Assembly (NCBI RefSeq): GCF_901933205.1 | Contig: NC_044585.1 | Coordinates: 7,874,001-7,938,000, forward strand | Direction of reading: 5' to 3' | DNA length: 64,000 nt | Source: Camarhynchus parvulus | Taxonomy: Eukaryota > Chordata > Aves > Passeriformes > Thraupidae | Shown: positions 23,931 to 35,450 of the stretch, piece by piece | Layout: the number at the start of each line of letters is the position of its first letter | Numbering within the stretch: position 1 is the first letter of the stretch | Notes under the pieces: model-generated | What the model was told of the DNA's origin: nothing | Databases searched by the model: none | Seen by the model: the letters and a program-made list of their open reading frames with translations, nothing else | Made by a program: the position numbers and the translations under genes

Positions 23931-25465
23931 ACCTTGTGTGGTGGAGAGGATGTTTGTGTTCTCAGCAGTGCCACATGAAGGATTTGGGGGCAGGCAGCAG
24001 TAAGTGTTAACTGGAGGCAAAATATCCATGCAGGGAGACAATTTGTGAGCTGAGATTTTAATTTTTGCCTTTCTATTCCTGACCTTTGCTATAGGGAATC
24101 GAGCAGAGCAGCCATCAGTTCCTCCCTCCACATGCATGAACACAGTTTTTTGCAATCTATCCTGAGCTTTTAGGACCTCTGGGGAGTCCTCACAGCAGTG
24201 TTTGAAACAAGCCCCTCAAGCATAAAGCAATCAGGTTTTTCCAGTCACCTTTTAGAAACCCCCTCTTGGTTCCCTGCTGAGTTGGGATGCTCTGCTGAGG
24301 GGCTGTGCCCCAGCAGGGAGAAAACAATAATAGCACAACTCTTCTGTGATCTCCTCCTTTACCATATGCACTTGTTCACCTGGTATAAGGGGACTACCAG
24401 GCTTCAGGAAAAAAAAAAAAAGGAATTAAAATCGAGTCCCACCACTCCATCACAGGGATTTTGTGGCACAGCTAATAGATGGTGCTTGGAACACACGTTC
24501 ACTGTAGCTGCAAAAGGAGGAATGTGTGGCATGTGTATTTATTTTTAAGGAAGCAATAAGGTACCTTGAAAGAAATGTTTTAAAATGTTCCAAAAATCCG
24601 CCAGCTGTTTGCAATTTTGCTCAACTGCTAGAAATAAAATGCCAGTTGCGTGGCACACTGCTGTAAGGAGTCAGCTCCTTCAAATGTCCTTCTGAGCCTT
24701 GGTGTCGGCTTATTCAACAGCCACCCTCAGCTGAGAAATCTCTAACTTGAAAGATCATTTCCCCCCCTGTTACTGAGCACCAGAATAACCTTTCACAGCA
24801 TAAGTCTACCCTCCCACATATGAGCTCAGCTGCTATTCCCTGAGCTCAGATTTTCTTGGAATTTCAGCTCTAACCTAAGTTCCTGGGTGATTTGTAGCAG
24901 GTCTCTTGATATCCATCTTGGAAATGTTTTGGTGAGATGCAGTTGGATGAAAGATTGCTGTTTTCAAAGCATTAGCTTCAGCTGACCCACTGGAAGAGCT
25001 CATACTCCCAGTTTTGTTATTTTGCCTCCAGCAGTTTGCTTTATTGCAAGCTCTCGAAAAAATTCTCATCCCTAGGAAACATCTCCATTGGGTCAGACAG
25101 CAACTGAGCCTCATCCCAGCCAGACCCAGCAAGGCTGGGGTTGCTCACACAGCAGGAATGTGGCTCTGGGAGCCCCTGCCCCACTGCCACCAGTGCCCAT
25201 CTTATGTGGGGAGCCTGGCCCTGTGCCCAGCATGAAAGCAACAGGGTTTACCTGGGTCTGAGCTCTGCCTTGCACTCACACGAGCTGGGCAGGGCTTTGG
25301 GCTGGGCCCCAGGGCTGAGCTGACCTGGCTCCAGCAGCTTTTCCAGTTTCTTGCACCCAGTTGTGCAAGAAGCAGTATTAGGAAGGCAAGATCTCCATCA
25401 CTCTGCTATGAAACAGGAACAGAGTTGGTTTTTTCAAAAGCTTTGAAGGTGACTGGACTTGCCAA

Positions 25466-25503
25466 AGTCCCTGGGTCACACACGAGTCCCTGGGTCACAC
25501 ACA
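25466..25503. repeat. Two-copy 19-bp tandem duplication
   Basis: AGTCCCTGGGTCACACAC occurs twice, followed by G then A. The upstream GACTTGCCAAAGTC and the GGTCACACA core resemble the antisense MIR segment CTTGCCCAAGGTCACACAG, so this may be a duplicated piece of an old SINE. Confidence 0.6.
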
Positions 25504-26935
25504 AGTCCTGCTGCCAGCCCCAGGTGACCCTGGGCAAACTGATCTTGGTGTTTGACGTGTCAGGTCTCTGCCTCAGCCCTGGTTCTGCACACACGCTACA
25601 GGGATTCCATCCTAAATCTTCTCATGTGAATAAGCAAGGTTAAAGTGGTTTAACGTGAGAATTCCTCACTTCAACAAATGCATTTCTTTCCCCTGGTCTG
25701 AATCATAGAGGGGAAAAAAAATCATCAGCGTTTCAGCTAGCAAGGATATAAAGCTGGTATTATACCTCGTAAAACAAGTGGTGCAAAGCAGAGCCCTGTA
25801 TAACGCTGAGTGGGCAACTCTGCAGCTGAAGTGCAATAGATTATCTCAAGCTCAAGCAGTCAGGACCATCAGTCATGTGGTTTCCAAGAAACTGAAGATT
25901 TAGACAGAGAAACGACTGGCAGAGAGAAACTCTGTGACTACATCAGGAAAAATAAAACAATTTAGTCAGACCTAACTAACATGGCCTGGGCACCACACTT
26001 CTAAAATAAAGGGGGTTTTTCTTATGCTAGGGAACTAGATCTATGTGGTTTATCTAAATTCCTGTCTTGACTCCAAAGATTCTGTGAAGAATATTGAATG
26101 AGAAGCAAGTTAAGCCCAGGCTGCCTTACAGGATTCCCAGGGCTCTGGGGCCCTTGGCTGGCAACCACCTCCCCTCTCCCCTTGCAGAGGCAGGCTGCTC
26201 AGCACAGCAGAGCAGAAGAAAGGCTTTTCCCCAACGATTAATTTGTGTGACAAGATGTGCTGGAAAGAAAAAAGCAGCAGAAGAAAGGAGTTTTCCTTTG
26301 TTGCTTGTTTATTCTTGAAGCACGCTCTGTGCACCTGACACGTTTGCTGGCTTCGTTCTGGATCTAATGCAAGAAATTGGCACAGCCTCACTGCTGTGGT
26401 TAATTTTAAATGCAACAAGATCATGCTACAGTACTTGACACATCTCTAAGAGCAACATCATGACACTGTTGACACTGAATGTTCACTAATGGCATCCGCT
26501 GCCAAACTCCGATGTAAAATGAGTGGGATAACAACAGCAGCATTTAAAAAACTTCATTCAAGGGAGCATTTAAAATTTTATCAGGTCTAACTGGCATGGT
26601 GGATTTGCAAATGTGGAGAATATCCAGTTTCCTTTGCTTACTCACAAGGTTCTGTGTGCAAGCCAAGTACAGCTCCATCCCCCAGGGCAGGGAAGCCCAG
26701 AGGTGCAGCAGCCATCCAAACATCTGTCCTCACAGCATGTGGTGTCTGGCTGGACTCCTGCAAGGACAAACCCCTGGTATTTCTAGTTCTGAAGAAAAGC
26801 TTCATTATTGGGTTATTAATGGCCCTAAAACGTTGCGTGGATAAGTCAGAATGTAACCACTCCAGCTTTTCAGTCAATAAAATACCAAATAATAAGATGA
26901 AAATCAAAGTTCTATAAATAAATATGGCTGAGTTA

Positions 26936-26951
26936 ATCATTAGCTAATGAT
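26936..26951. promoter_or_regulatory. 16-bp perfect palindrome with two homeodomain cores
   Basis: ATCATTAGCTAATGAT is its own reverse complement and presents two ATTA/TAAT cores around AGCT, a layout suitable for a homeodomain dimer. The surrounding 100 bases are AT-rich and repeat-free. Regulatory use is inference. Confidence 0.3.
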
Positions 26952-27452
26952 CTGTTGCTGAGGATGTAAGCAGAAAAGAATTACTGGTTTTCTGTGTGAT
27001 TGCTGTGAGCATTGCTGTGTGTGGATGCAGTTATATTGGCTTAAATTTTATGCAAATACAACTTCATTCACACTTTTGCTAACACAAGCTACTTTCCTAA
27101 AAAGTACTCTTATTTAAATATTTACACCAAAAAATCAGTGGGTTTTAAAACACATCCTTAGTTTGGACTCTGTAAGTCACTCATTTAGATTGTCAGGACT
27201 GGGTATAAACTGGGCTCCTATTTTTGGAGATGGTGAGAATAGAATTGTAGGGAAAATACTTTTTTGTACTGATGTTTCAAATCCTGCTCCCTCCCAGCAG
27301 GGAACTGTGGTAGAACTAATAAAAATGTTTGAGTCCCAATGGGTTTCCAGGATCTGTATGTCAGTGGCATTTGAAATTTAAACATTGTGAATGTTGAAAT
27401 TTTTATTTGGGGGTAGGTTATGGGTTTTAATCTTTTTAAAGTGGTTTTACTC

Positions 27453-27505
27453 ACAGAAATAGGGTTGGAAGGTCTTTCAGTAGTCTGGGGCCAAAGCAGA
27501 AAGGG
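27453..27505 (-). mobile_element. Probable degraded CR1 tail (antisense)
   Basis: ATAGGGTTGGAAGGTCTTTC followed by AGTAGTCTGGGGCCAAAGCAG follows the antisense CR1 end (GGTTGGAAGGGACCTC, CTAGTCC, CAAAGCAGG). It is short and diverged, so the call is tentative. Confidence 0.45.
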
Positions 27506-27696
27506 AATTTATTATTCTCTCTGTACAACCTGCAGTGGAAATCCTGAGTGGGGCTTTGCTGCACAACCTCAATGCAGTGATGATGATAATAAGTTCCTCC
27601 AGTTGTTAAGTACGGCTAATAAAGTTGAAAAACACCTTTTGAAAAATGATTAGGTAGATAATAAAGTATGTCAACTTGAAAATATGCATTCTTCAT
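27506..27696. other. Unique AT-rich DNA, no gene seen
   Basis: Spacer before the first copy of the 27.7/28.35 kb duplicated element. Confidence 0.6.
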
Positions 27697-27787
27697 GTGA
27701 TGACTGGAGATAGTTTATCACTTTATGAGTGACACATCCATTTATAAATATTTATTCTCTCCGGTGGTACTGATAAATCTTTTGAGC
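27697..27787 (+). repeat. Duplicated AT-rich element, copy A
   Basis: About 91 bp matching 28346-28435 in the same orientation, at roughly 80-85% identity by eye. Shared blocks are GTGATGACTGGAGATA, TTTATCAC, CATTTATAAATATTTATTCT and ACTGATAAAT. It carries GATA-type (TGATAA, TTATCA) and forkhead/MEF2-like (TATAAATATTTATT) motifs. It could be two copies of an old unnamed interspersed repeat or a local duplication of an enhancer. Confidence 0.85.
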
Positions 27788-28345
27788 CTATAAGCCCATT
27801 GATACATACACAGTAATATCATTTGTCTTTCCAATGCATTTTATTTATTATTGACTAATTGCCTGCCAGATTGTAAATATGATAGGGGTGGCATTGTGCT
27901 TTGATTAACTGTATGTTAAAGTACCCAGAGGAATTTAGTTCTAGCTCTGAGCAAAGACATCCAAGGCAATAAATTGTATATTTTGAAATCAGCTATGCAG
28001 TATGGAGCTGCAGCACTAGTTAAACAAGCTGAGCAGAGGCATTTTCCAGAGCAGTTTGTTTTGATTAATGGGTTCCCAAAAGCCTCTTGCTGCTGTTTAC
28101 AATGGATTTGCTGTAATATTTACAATAAACTGGGGTAAGTCAAGAGAGTTTTAATGTACTTCGACAGGTTACTTGCACTTCACAAACCCAGGGCCAGGAG
28201 TTTGGTACAAAGTCAAACAGGTAAATGTTTTGTCCTCTTTTTGGCACATGTGGGGATTTTCTCTTGTTCTTCCTCCTTCAACTCCACTCAGACATTTTCT
28301 TAGCTAAATGTTTAAAACTGGCTTAACACATCTTGAACCATCTCA
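27788..28345. other. Unique AT-rich spacer between the two element copies
   Basis: No gene recognised. The part at 28060-28135 has several forkhead-like motifs (TGTTTAC, TTTACAATAAAC) and may be conserved non-coding sequence. Confidence 0.55.
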
Positions 28346-28435
28346 GTGATGACTGGAGATAATTTATCACATTAGACCTGACACACCATTTATAAATATT
28401 TATTCTCTGTGGTGGCACTGATAAATGGGCTGAGC
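28346..28435 (+). repeat. Duplicated AT-rich element, copy B
   Basis: Second copy of the element at 27697-27787, 649 bp downstream in direct orientation. The middle (28371-28387) is the most diverged part. The 20-base core CATTTATAAATATTTATTCT is identical in both. Confidence 0.85.
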
Positions 28436-31400
28436 AGTGTCGGCGGAGGCTCGCGGAGCTGCTTCCCTCTGCCTGCTTCTCCTGGAGCACAGGGCTCTGG
28501 CACCAGCACCTTCCTGGGCTGGCAGGGACACAGCCCTTCTCTTGATGAACCCCACTTCCAATTAGGACCTTGTTAATCAGCTGCTCTCAAGTGTCTCTGT
28601 AATGAAATTCAAGATTTCCAAGCTGCCACAGCAGCAGTTTTGTGCTCTGGGCAGCTCTTGATGCCCACCACAAACACACATGCTTGCTCACCTCTTGGTT
28701 TTTGTCTCTTGAAGTCATAAGGGACAAATGTCACTGTCCTGCCCAGATAAAAATCTCTCTGTGGTAACTGGATGCCTGAAACACGTGCAGGATGAGCGGG
28801 GTGTTAATGTTGGAGATGCCTGCCAGCACTGCCAGCCCCTCCACTCACCCCCTCTTCCCTAAAAAATTGAACTAGTTTGTCAGGCTACACTTATGCACCG
28901 TGTAATTTGACAGGAATTCTATTGTAATTAGCACCCGCTAATCACTGCCAGCCATGTTAGTTAGCTAATTGTACCTTGGGCATTCAACACCCAGGCAAAC
29001 CCAAACCTCATACATCATTTTGTTGAAATAGATGAAATAGCCAAATGTGTGTGTTCTTGTGAGGGATGTGGCTCCTTCTGAGTCCTGCAGAAACGTCTCC
29101 CCTGGGGACTTCTGGGCCTTCTCCACTGGTCCCACAACCCGGACCTGTGGGCAGGGTGTGGATGGTGTTCTGTAAGAGAGTAGGGGAGGGGGAACTTTGT
29201 GGGACTGGTGCAAGAAATCCCCAGGGTTAGAGAGTTCCAGAAGCAAAACTGAAAGCAGCAGCCCTTGACAGATGGGCCAAGTTAAGGAGGTTTTGGCATT
29301 TCCAACTAGGGGAAATTATCTTGCTCATTTTTTTTTTTATTCTGTTTTTAACACTTGTCTCTTTACAGTTAAAGAAACAGGGAGTGCCATCACCAAGGGC
29401 TGTGCAGCAGCCCTTCCTCCATGGAGGCAGAATAACCTAACTCTCTTTGATTTCCATTACGCTTTCCAGTGGATCCGAGATGTAATTAATTAATTGATTT
29501 TTGCTGCCAGTCCCCTAATTAACACTAAATAAAAATTCATGCCAGGGTTAATAGCTTTAAAGGTTGGAGGCAGGAGCTTCTGGTGCTCAGGTCTGTTGCC
29601 CGTCAAGCAGTGCATTTGGGTTATATTCCCTGCCATGCTTTTAATTCCTAATCAATTGAAAGTTAATTTTGTTCTTAACTGAAAGGGAGCCAGAAATAGG
29701 TTACTGTTACACAACTGGTTTTGTTTTATGGCCTTACAGGGCAATATTCACAGCAGTTATAGGACCACTGGGCAAACTGGGATAGCATGGTAAGGACACG
29801 ACCCTGGTGTTATACAGTCCCCAAACCAGTGAGATTTATACCTTGTGGTCCCAGTGCTTCCCATAAATGCTGCACTCTTTGCTCTCTAGTGTACTGGAAA
29901 ATTACCAACACTTAGTATTTGTATGATGCTTTGAAGCTCTGAAGTGCTGGTTAATTTTATGTGTGGCCAGTGGAATTTTACTTACAAAAAGGTCAGGTTG
30001 TTTTTGTCCATTATCTCTTACTAGATAATAAAATTGAAAAGTAGACAGAATTATTGAAAATATTGCTTTATGTGTTCATAAAATGAATTATCTGAACCAT
30101 CTCATTTCCCCTCTAGAGCAGGAATGTTAAACTGCCTCAGAGACCTCGACTGAACCTGGGAAAGGTGGGCTCTGGATTTTGGTGGTCCATTAAACCCTTA
30201 AAAACATCTCAAATGCAAATGATGAGAAAATTAATAAAGGTTCTCTTAATAAAGTTATCTTGAAAAATGGAAGCGAAATGAGAATGAGAGTTTCTATCTG
30301 ACTGCTGCTTTCACTTTTATGCCCCTGTGGCTGTTTGGTTCAACATCTTCCCTTCCCTGGACATATGTGGTGCAATCCTAGAGGGTATCAGGGAAATATT
30401 CAGAGCCAATATCAAGAGCAGTGAAACACAGCCCTGTTTGACAAAAATGAGGTTGGATAAAAACCTCTGCAGGGTGGCTATGAGATGGTGTATTTCCATT
30501 CTTTTCTACCAATGAAGAACTTGGTTTATGAAGCAGTTCATGCAGGAATGTGTATATTCAAGGCAAACATTCTGTAATTCCAATTGTTGTTCATTGTGTT
30601 TGGGCAACCCCCTGAGAACGTCCATGTTCAACAGGGCTTTTCCTTTTTTAGTTTTTGTTAGCAGTACTGTCCTGCTGAAATAGGAAGGGTTCATCTTGAT
30701 AATTTCTCTTGCGTTTCCCACTGCCTTCTGTTCTCCCTTGCCCTCATGCCACCACAGTGTGAGCAGCTGTGCAGCTGCTGTGCTGCACCTCAGTGCTCTC
30801 AGGGTGCCAGGGCTCAAACTGGTGACATGGCACAAGCAAGGGGGAAATTGAGCTAAAATCCCTGCTGCTGTCTCTTCTTTTTGTCTGTGTTTGGGCATTT
30901 GCAGCACTGAGCAGCCTGGAAAGGGAAAGGAGCAAAAAAAGGCAATTTCAAATAAGTGCATAAAATACTTTCTTTTTCCAGTCCATCCCTCCTAGGCTTT
31001 AAAATATTATAGGTATTTTTTATGCTACAAGGTGATGCAAGCTGCAAGGTGTTTGGCAGAGCACAGCACGCTCTGTCCGAGTTGGGATCACTATGGCTAA
31101 TCCCTGAGCATTCAACTCTGATTTTATCTTTTTGTTATCAACTTTGTTCTTTGATCCAGCTGGAGTATCAGTTCTATTCTCTTCCTTTAATGATCTGCTG
31201 CTCATTTGCTTCTCTGCTCAAATCCCAAGCTCTGGATACTGCCAGTCTTTAGCCCTGGCCACACTAATACATAATGCAGATGATAAAAGGCAGTGTAACA
31301 GAAAAGAGGTCCCAGGGAGAATACAAACCATGACAAAATAAGAAGGAAGCAGATGGTTAGGTATTAAACTGCAGTAATAAAATAACATCTGGCAGAATAT

Positions 31401-34400
31401 CACACACACACACTGATGCCCATCTGAGGAGTGCACTGATTTAAGTAATATGTTTCTCATTTTGGTGCAATTAACACCAAAATTTGCATAGCAAACGGTG
31501 GCAGAGCACACAGAAACTTCTTTTGAGAAATGAAGTCCAAATATGCCTTTCCTACAAGGAGATTGGGCACAGCAGAGGCTGCTGGATTTCTGTGGTGTGG
31601 GGTAAAGCAATTAATGAGTCAGTCATCCCTTCCTGCTGGCCAGGGAACCCAGCACTGTTTACAGGCAGCCTGGCAGATGTACTTGTTTGCAGGGCTGGAA
31701 ATTAAGAGATAAAGGGGGAATAGGACTTGACCACGTGGAGCATCACTCCTCCCCTGGCTGTAGAGAGGAGGCTGTATAGACTAGGTAGGTCCTTGAAACC
31801 CTGCAGAGATAAACCTGGCTGCCTCAGCTCCTCTCCCAAACTTCTCTCTGTGTGAGCTGGGGAAACAGAAACCTTGGGGCTGTGTTTTTCAAAGGAAGTT
31901 GGAGGGAAGCTGAAATCCCTGAGTGGTTTGACAAGGCACAGGCAGCACCAGGTACCCTGCAGGCAGGGAGGAGCTGCCTTCACAAGCCCTGGCCTGCCCA
32001 CAAACTGAGCCCAGGGCCAGCCCAGCCTGATGGAAAAATGTTTATTTTGTGTTGCTGAGCACTTTGGGATGCTGAGGAAGGGGTGTGCTGGGGAGGGCAC
32101 TGGGGGGGCTGCAGGGTGGTCAGGACAGGGCTGACATCAGTGCAGGGCTGCTTGGAGCTGTGCTCTCCTTGGCCAATAGCTCAGAATGGGGCTGATCCAT
32201 GGGGAAACCCTTCACCAGCCTGTGTGAACACGCCTCAGTGACCAAATGTACATAAATATTGTAATGGAGGGTGGGGGGAGCTGTCTGAGGGCTCCCAGCA
32301 GGACCCTCTGGCTGTAAATACCAGGACAGCCCTGGGGGACAGCCCTGGGGGACACCTGGCCAGCCCTGGGGACACCTGAGCCACCTGCTCAGCCCATGCC
32401 CCACGGGACAGGAGTGTTTGCAGCTCAGAGATGGAGAGCTCCTGCATCTCCTGCGTGCTGGGAGCTGTGTCTGAGCTCTTGGGGTGCTCCACAGCAGGAT
32501 GTGGAGTGTGAACCCTCCTGAGGGGCTCCAGCAGAACACACAGATCTGCCCTGTGGAAGCACCTGGTAAAGTCAGTGCTTCGTTCATCAAAAGCCCGTGC
32601 AATTAACAGCAGGCTGCAGGTAGCAGGTTGCCAGTGTGTGGCAGAACAGATGCCCTGGGCTCTGCTCCAGCCAAGGAAACACTGGATTTCCACTGCTCAG
32701 GGCTGGGCCACACTGCAGCCTGGCATGGGCTTCAGCATAAACGACATTTCCTCTGGGAAACTTCCAGTCCAGCTTGGAATAAAAGCAGATTTATTTTGGA
32801 ATTCCCTATGAAATTTCCTAGAGTTCTGAGAGAGAAAAGCATGGGAAGAGCTCAGCCTCCATCTACCTGCTTGTCCCTAGCAGGAGGGAGGTGGGTGGCA
32901 AATGTTTATCCTCAGCTCTGCCATCCAGGCAGGTTTGACCATCTGAGCTGGGCCTGGCTGCTGGAAAATCCCATACACTGAATTTTCTCAGTGTAATTGG
33001 CTTTTGTGGTGTCCCAGCGTGCTGCAGCTGGCACAGCATCACCTGTCTGTGCAGGGCAGGCAGGCTGGCCAAGCAGCAGCACTATTCCAGGCTAGGGAAA
33101 GTGGATTCCTTTCTGTTTTGGTGTGTTCAGTGAAAGGCCTGATTCTGCTTCTTTTGAAAATGGTGACAATAGCCTCATTGATTTCCTTAGAAGAAAGGAG
33201 TGGGAACATGTCTAAAGTTCTTCTTCTTTCAACAAAGTCGAATAAAAGGGGGGCTTTCAACACACCTTTATTCCAATTCCTTCTGCCTTTTGTGCAGGGG
33301 TTATCTGCTGGAAGCCTGCATTGCCCCATGCACAGAGAGATCCAGATTTTGACATGAGCCCTGAATGCCATCACATTGGAAGTGAGAATGCAGTGATTTG
33401 CTTCCCATCAGTGCAGCATTTAGATCGTTGGTATCTACTTTCCTATTTACAATATTTACAAGGAATAATGAGGATGCTTTCCTGGTAGCAGATCTAGGAC
33501 ACTAACAGAAAAAGCTGAGAGCTGAAAGCTAGAGGGGTATTTATGGGTGGAAACAGTTATTTGTATTAACTATGAACTACCACAGGACCTCTGAGGAATA
33601 AAAGGCAGAATTTTGCAGTTTTAGGGGCTGTGATGTGAACAGCAAGCTTTTTGCAGCAGTTAATTGTCTTGAAATCTGATTTCCAAAGGCAGCAGCCTTA
33701 ATTTCATTTGTTCTTTGCTGGGGATCCCATGGGAGTGTGAGCTCCAGTCTCCAATAAATCAGGAGAGCAGCATGCACTGTGGGCTGACTCTCAGGCTCAC
33801 TGGGAATCTCTCCTTCCTCCTCACTGGGCTTTGGGTGGACTCTCTCATTTAAAATGGTTAAAATAGCCTTAATTCTTATTTCTAAGGAACAAATGCTGCC
33901 AAAACCAGGAAATGAAGGAGAGCCCTGCACTCTGCCTGCTCCTGCCCCCAGGCCACCTCCTCCAAGCTGCAGAGTCCTTGGGGACATGGCAATCTGACCT
34001 CTGAGAACCAGTGTTCACAGGGGATGCTGGTGCCAGGTATTCCCAACACACCTGTCTGCACAGGCAGAGCAGGAGAACAAGCCAACATCCTTCCCAGAAC
34101 AGCTCCAACCAAATCTGTACAAGCAAATCCCTGACCCAGGGACCCCTGGAGTCAATGAGCTCTTTTGGCTGCAGAATCTCACACTGAGCACATAACCTTT
34201 ACTTTGCTGGGTTTCTGCTGGGTTTAACCATCCCACTGTAGTGCAAAATGGGGCTCTGATGGTGCCTGAGGAGCAGGTGGAGGGGTCAATGTGAGAACAT
34301 TTGCAGAAAAAAACTGCCTGCTCCAGCTCCTTTTACCAGCATTTTGCATTTCCCTGAGATACTTTCTGAAGATGGTGTAATTTCCTATGTGATGCCTGTA

Positions 34401-35247
34401 TTTTGCTTGCATTCCTCCTCTTCAGCCCCCCCCCACCAATGATATTCTGGTGCCTGCCTTCTCCACAGCAATAATAGCTGCAATATATTTAATAGCTACC
34501 CACTGCCAGCCTCTCTCAGCCTTCTCCATGGATTCCCCAAGGTACCAGATGCATAATGCATTTCCCAGCTGGAAATCAGACCTCTCCAGGATCTGCCCTC
34601 TCAAAAAAAAAAAACCCTCCTTCCTGGCAGGTTCCCCAGCTCTGTGGGAATGAGCAGTGAGTGCAGAGGCACACAGAGGTGGTTTCCCTTCTGTCTTTGG
34701 GTGTGAAGTGCAAAGTGTGGAGCTGCATCAGCTGCTGCAGACAAAAAGGCTGCCCCGCACCCAAAGCAGTGCCCAAATTGTGTGTCCTCCCTGCAGAGTC
34801 CCTGATGGGACACCTCATCCTGTCCCCAGCCATCCCAGCACTGAGGAGTGGAGCTGCAGGGATGGAACTGGCTGATGGGAGGGAGATGTTGGTATGAGAA
34901 ATAGGAAAATGCAAAAAAACAGTGCAGCAAGAGCCTGATTGCAGAAAATCTGTGAAATATTCCCAGAACTAACCCATCTAACCCAGCTTTCCACTTTATC
35001 CTAAAAAAATGCTGGATGTGACAGCCATGGGGGAGATTACATTTAGCTTAAATTTTAATTTCTTCAGGAAGAAGCATTTCATTATTTATTTGACTTTCTA
35101 TACAAGCAAAGAATGATTTAAAGCAATTTGCATGTATGAATTCGTGCACCTCCTGGTGTCCTTCAGGACAGGCTTGTTTTCAGAGGAAAAACTCATCAAA
35201 TGACTTGATGAAGGTTTAATATTAAAAAAAAAATGGAAAAGAAAAGG
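28436..35247. other. Unique non-coding DNA, no gene seen
   Basis: About 6.8 kb with no recognised gene. The segment at 29440-29560 is rich in TAATTA/AATTAA homeodomain cores. 31404-31415 is a short CA run. A 15-bp-type tandem (CAGCCCTGGGGGA) lies at 32326-32382 and a G-rich quadruplex candidate at 32079-32117. Confidence 0.58.
32326..32382. repeat. Short imperfect tandem repeat, CAGCCCTGGGGGA unit
   Basis: Three to four copies of a CAGCCCTGGGGGACA-like unit, the last ones interrupted by CCTGGC. The stop-free GC-rich unit explains the overlapping open frames on both strands here. Confidence 0.75.
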
Positions 35248-35322
35248 CCACGGTAGAGCTGGGAAATGAACCCAGGAATGTTGACTTTGAACTACATGAA
35301 ACCAGTTGCACTACAGTAGCAT
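35248..35322 (-). mobile_element. MIR (CORE-SINE) fragment, tRNA-like head
   Basis: Read on the minus strand, TAGTGCAACTGGTT is followed by a CCTGGGTTCATTTCCCAGCTC segment. These correspond to the tRNA-derived A and B boxes and the CCCGGCTCTGCC stretch of MIR. This is an ancient SINE shared by amniotes. The 3' part of the element is not preserved. Confidence 0.7.
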
Positions 35323-35394
35323 GCTTGGTAGTTTTGCTTGGTTTTCAGCCACAGCTTTAAAGTTTGGCCAACAAAGTTAAGAAGTCAGGAAGGG
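35323..35394. other. Spacer between two MIR fragments
   Basis: Nothing recognised. Confidence 0.5.
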
Positions 35395-35450
35395 GGTAAT
35401 TTTTATTCTTCAGATGAGAAGACTGAGAAATCTAAAAGCCTGGTGCTCAC
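35395..35450 (-). mobile_element. Possible second MIR fragment
   Basis: TTTTTATTCTTCAGATGAGA followed by AGACTGAGAAATCTAAAAGCC resembles the antisense MIR 3' half (CCATTTTACAGATGAGGAAACTGAGG). It is short and diverged. Its order relative to the preceding fragment implies a separate insertion. Confidence 0.4.

Larger units (their letters stand above)
23931..27452. other. Unique non-coding DNA, no gene seen
   Basis: About 3.5 kb with no recognised gene. It contains a poly-A run (24410-24421), a 19-bp tandem duplication AGTCCCTGGGTCACACAC(G/A) at 25466-25503 next to GACTTGCCAAAG (possibly a MIR-derived fragment in antisense), and a 16-bp perfect palindrome at 26936-26951. Confidence 0.58.
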
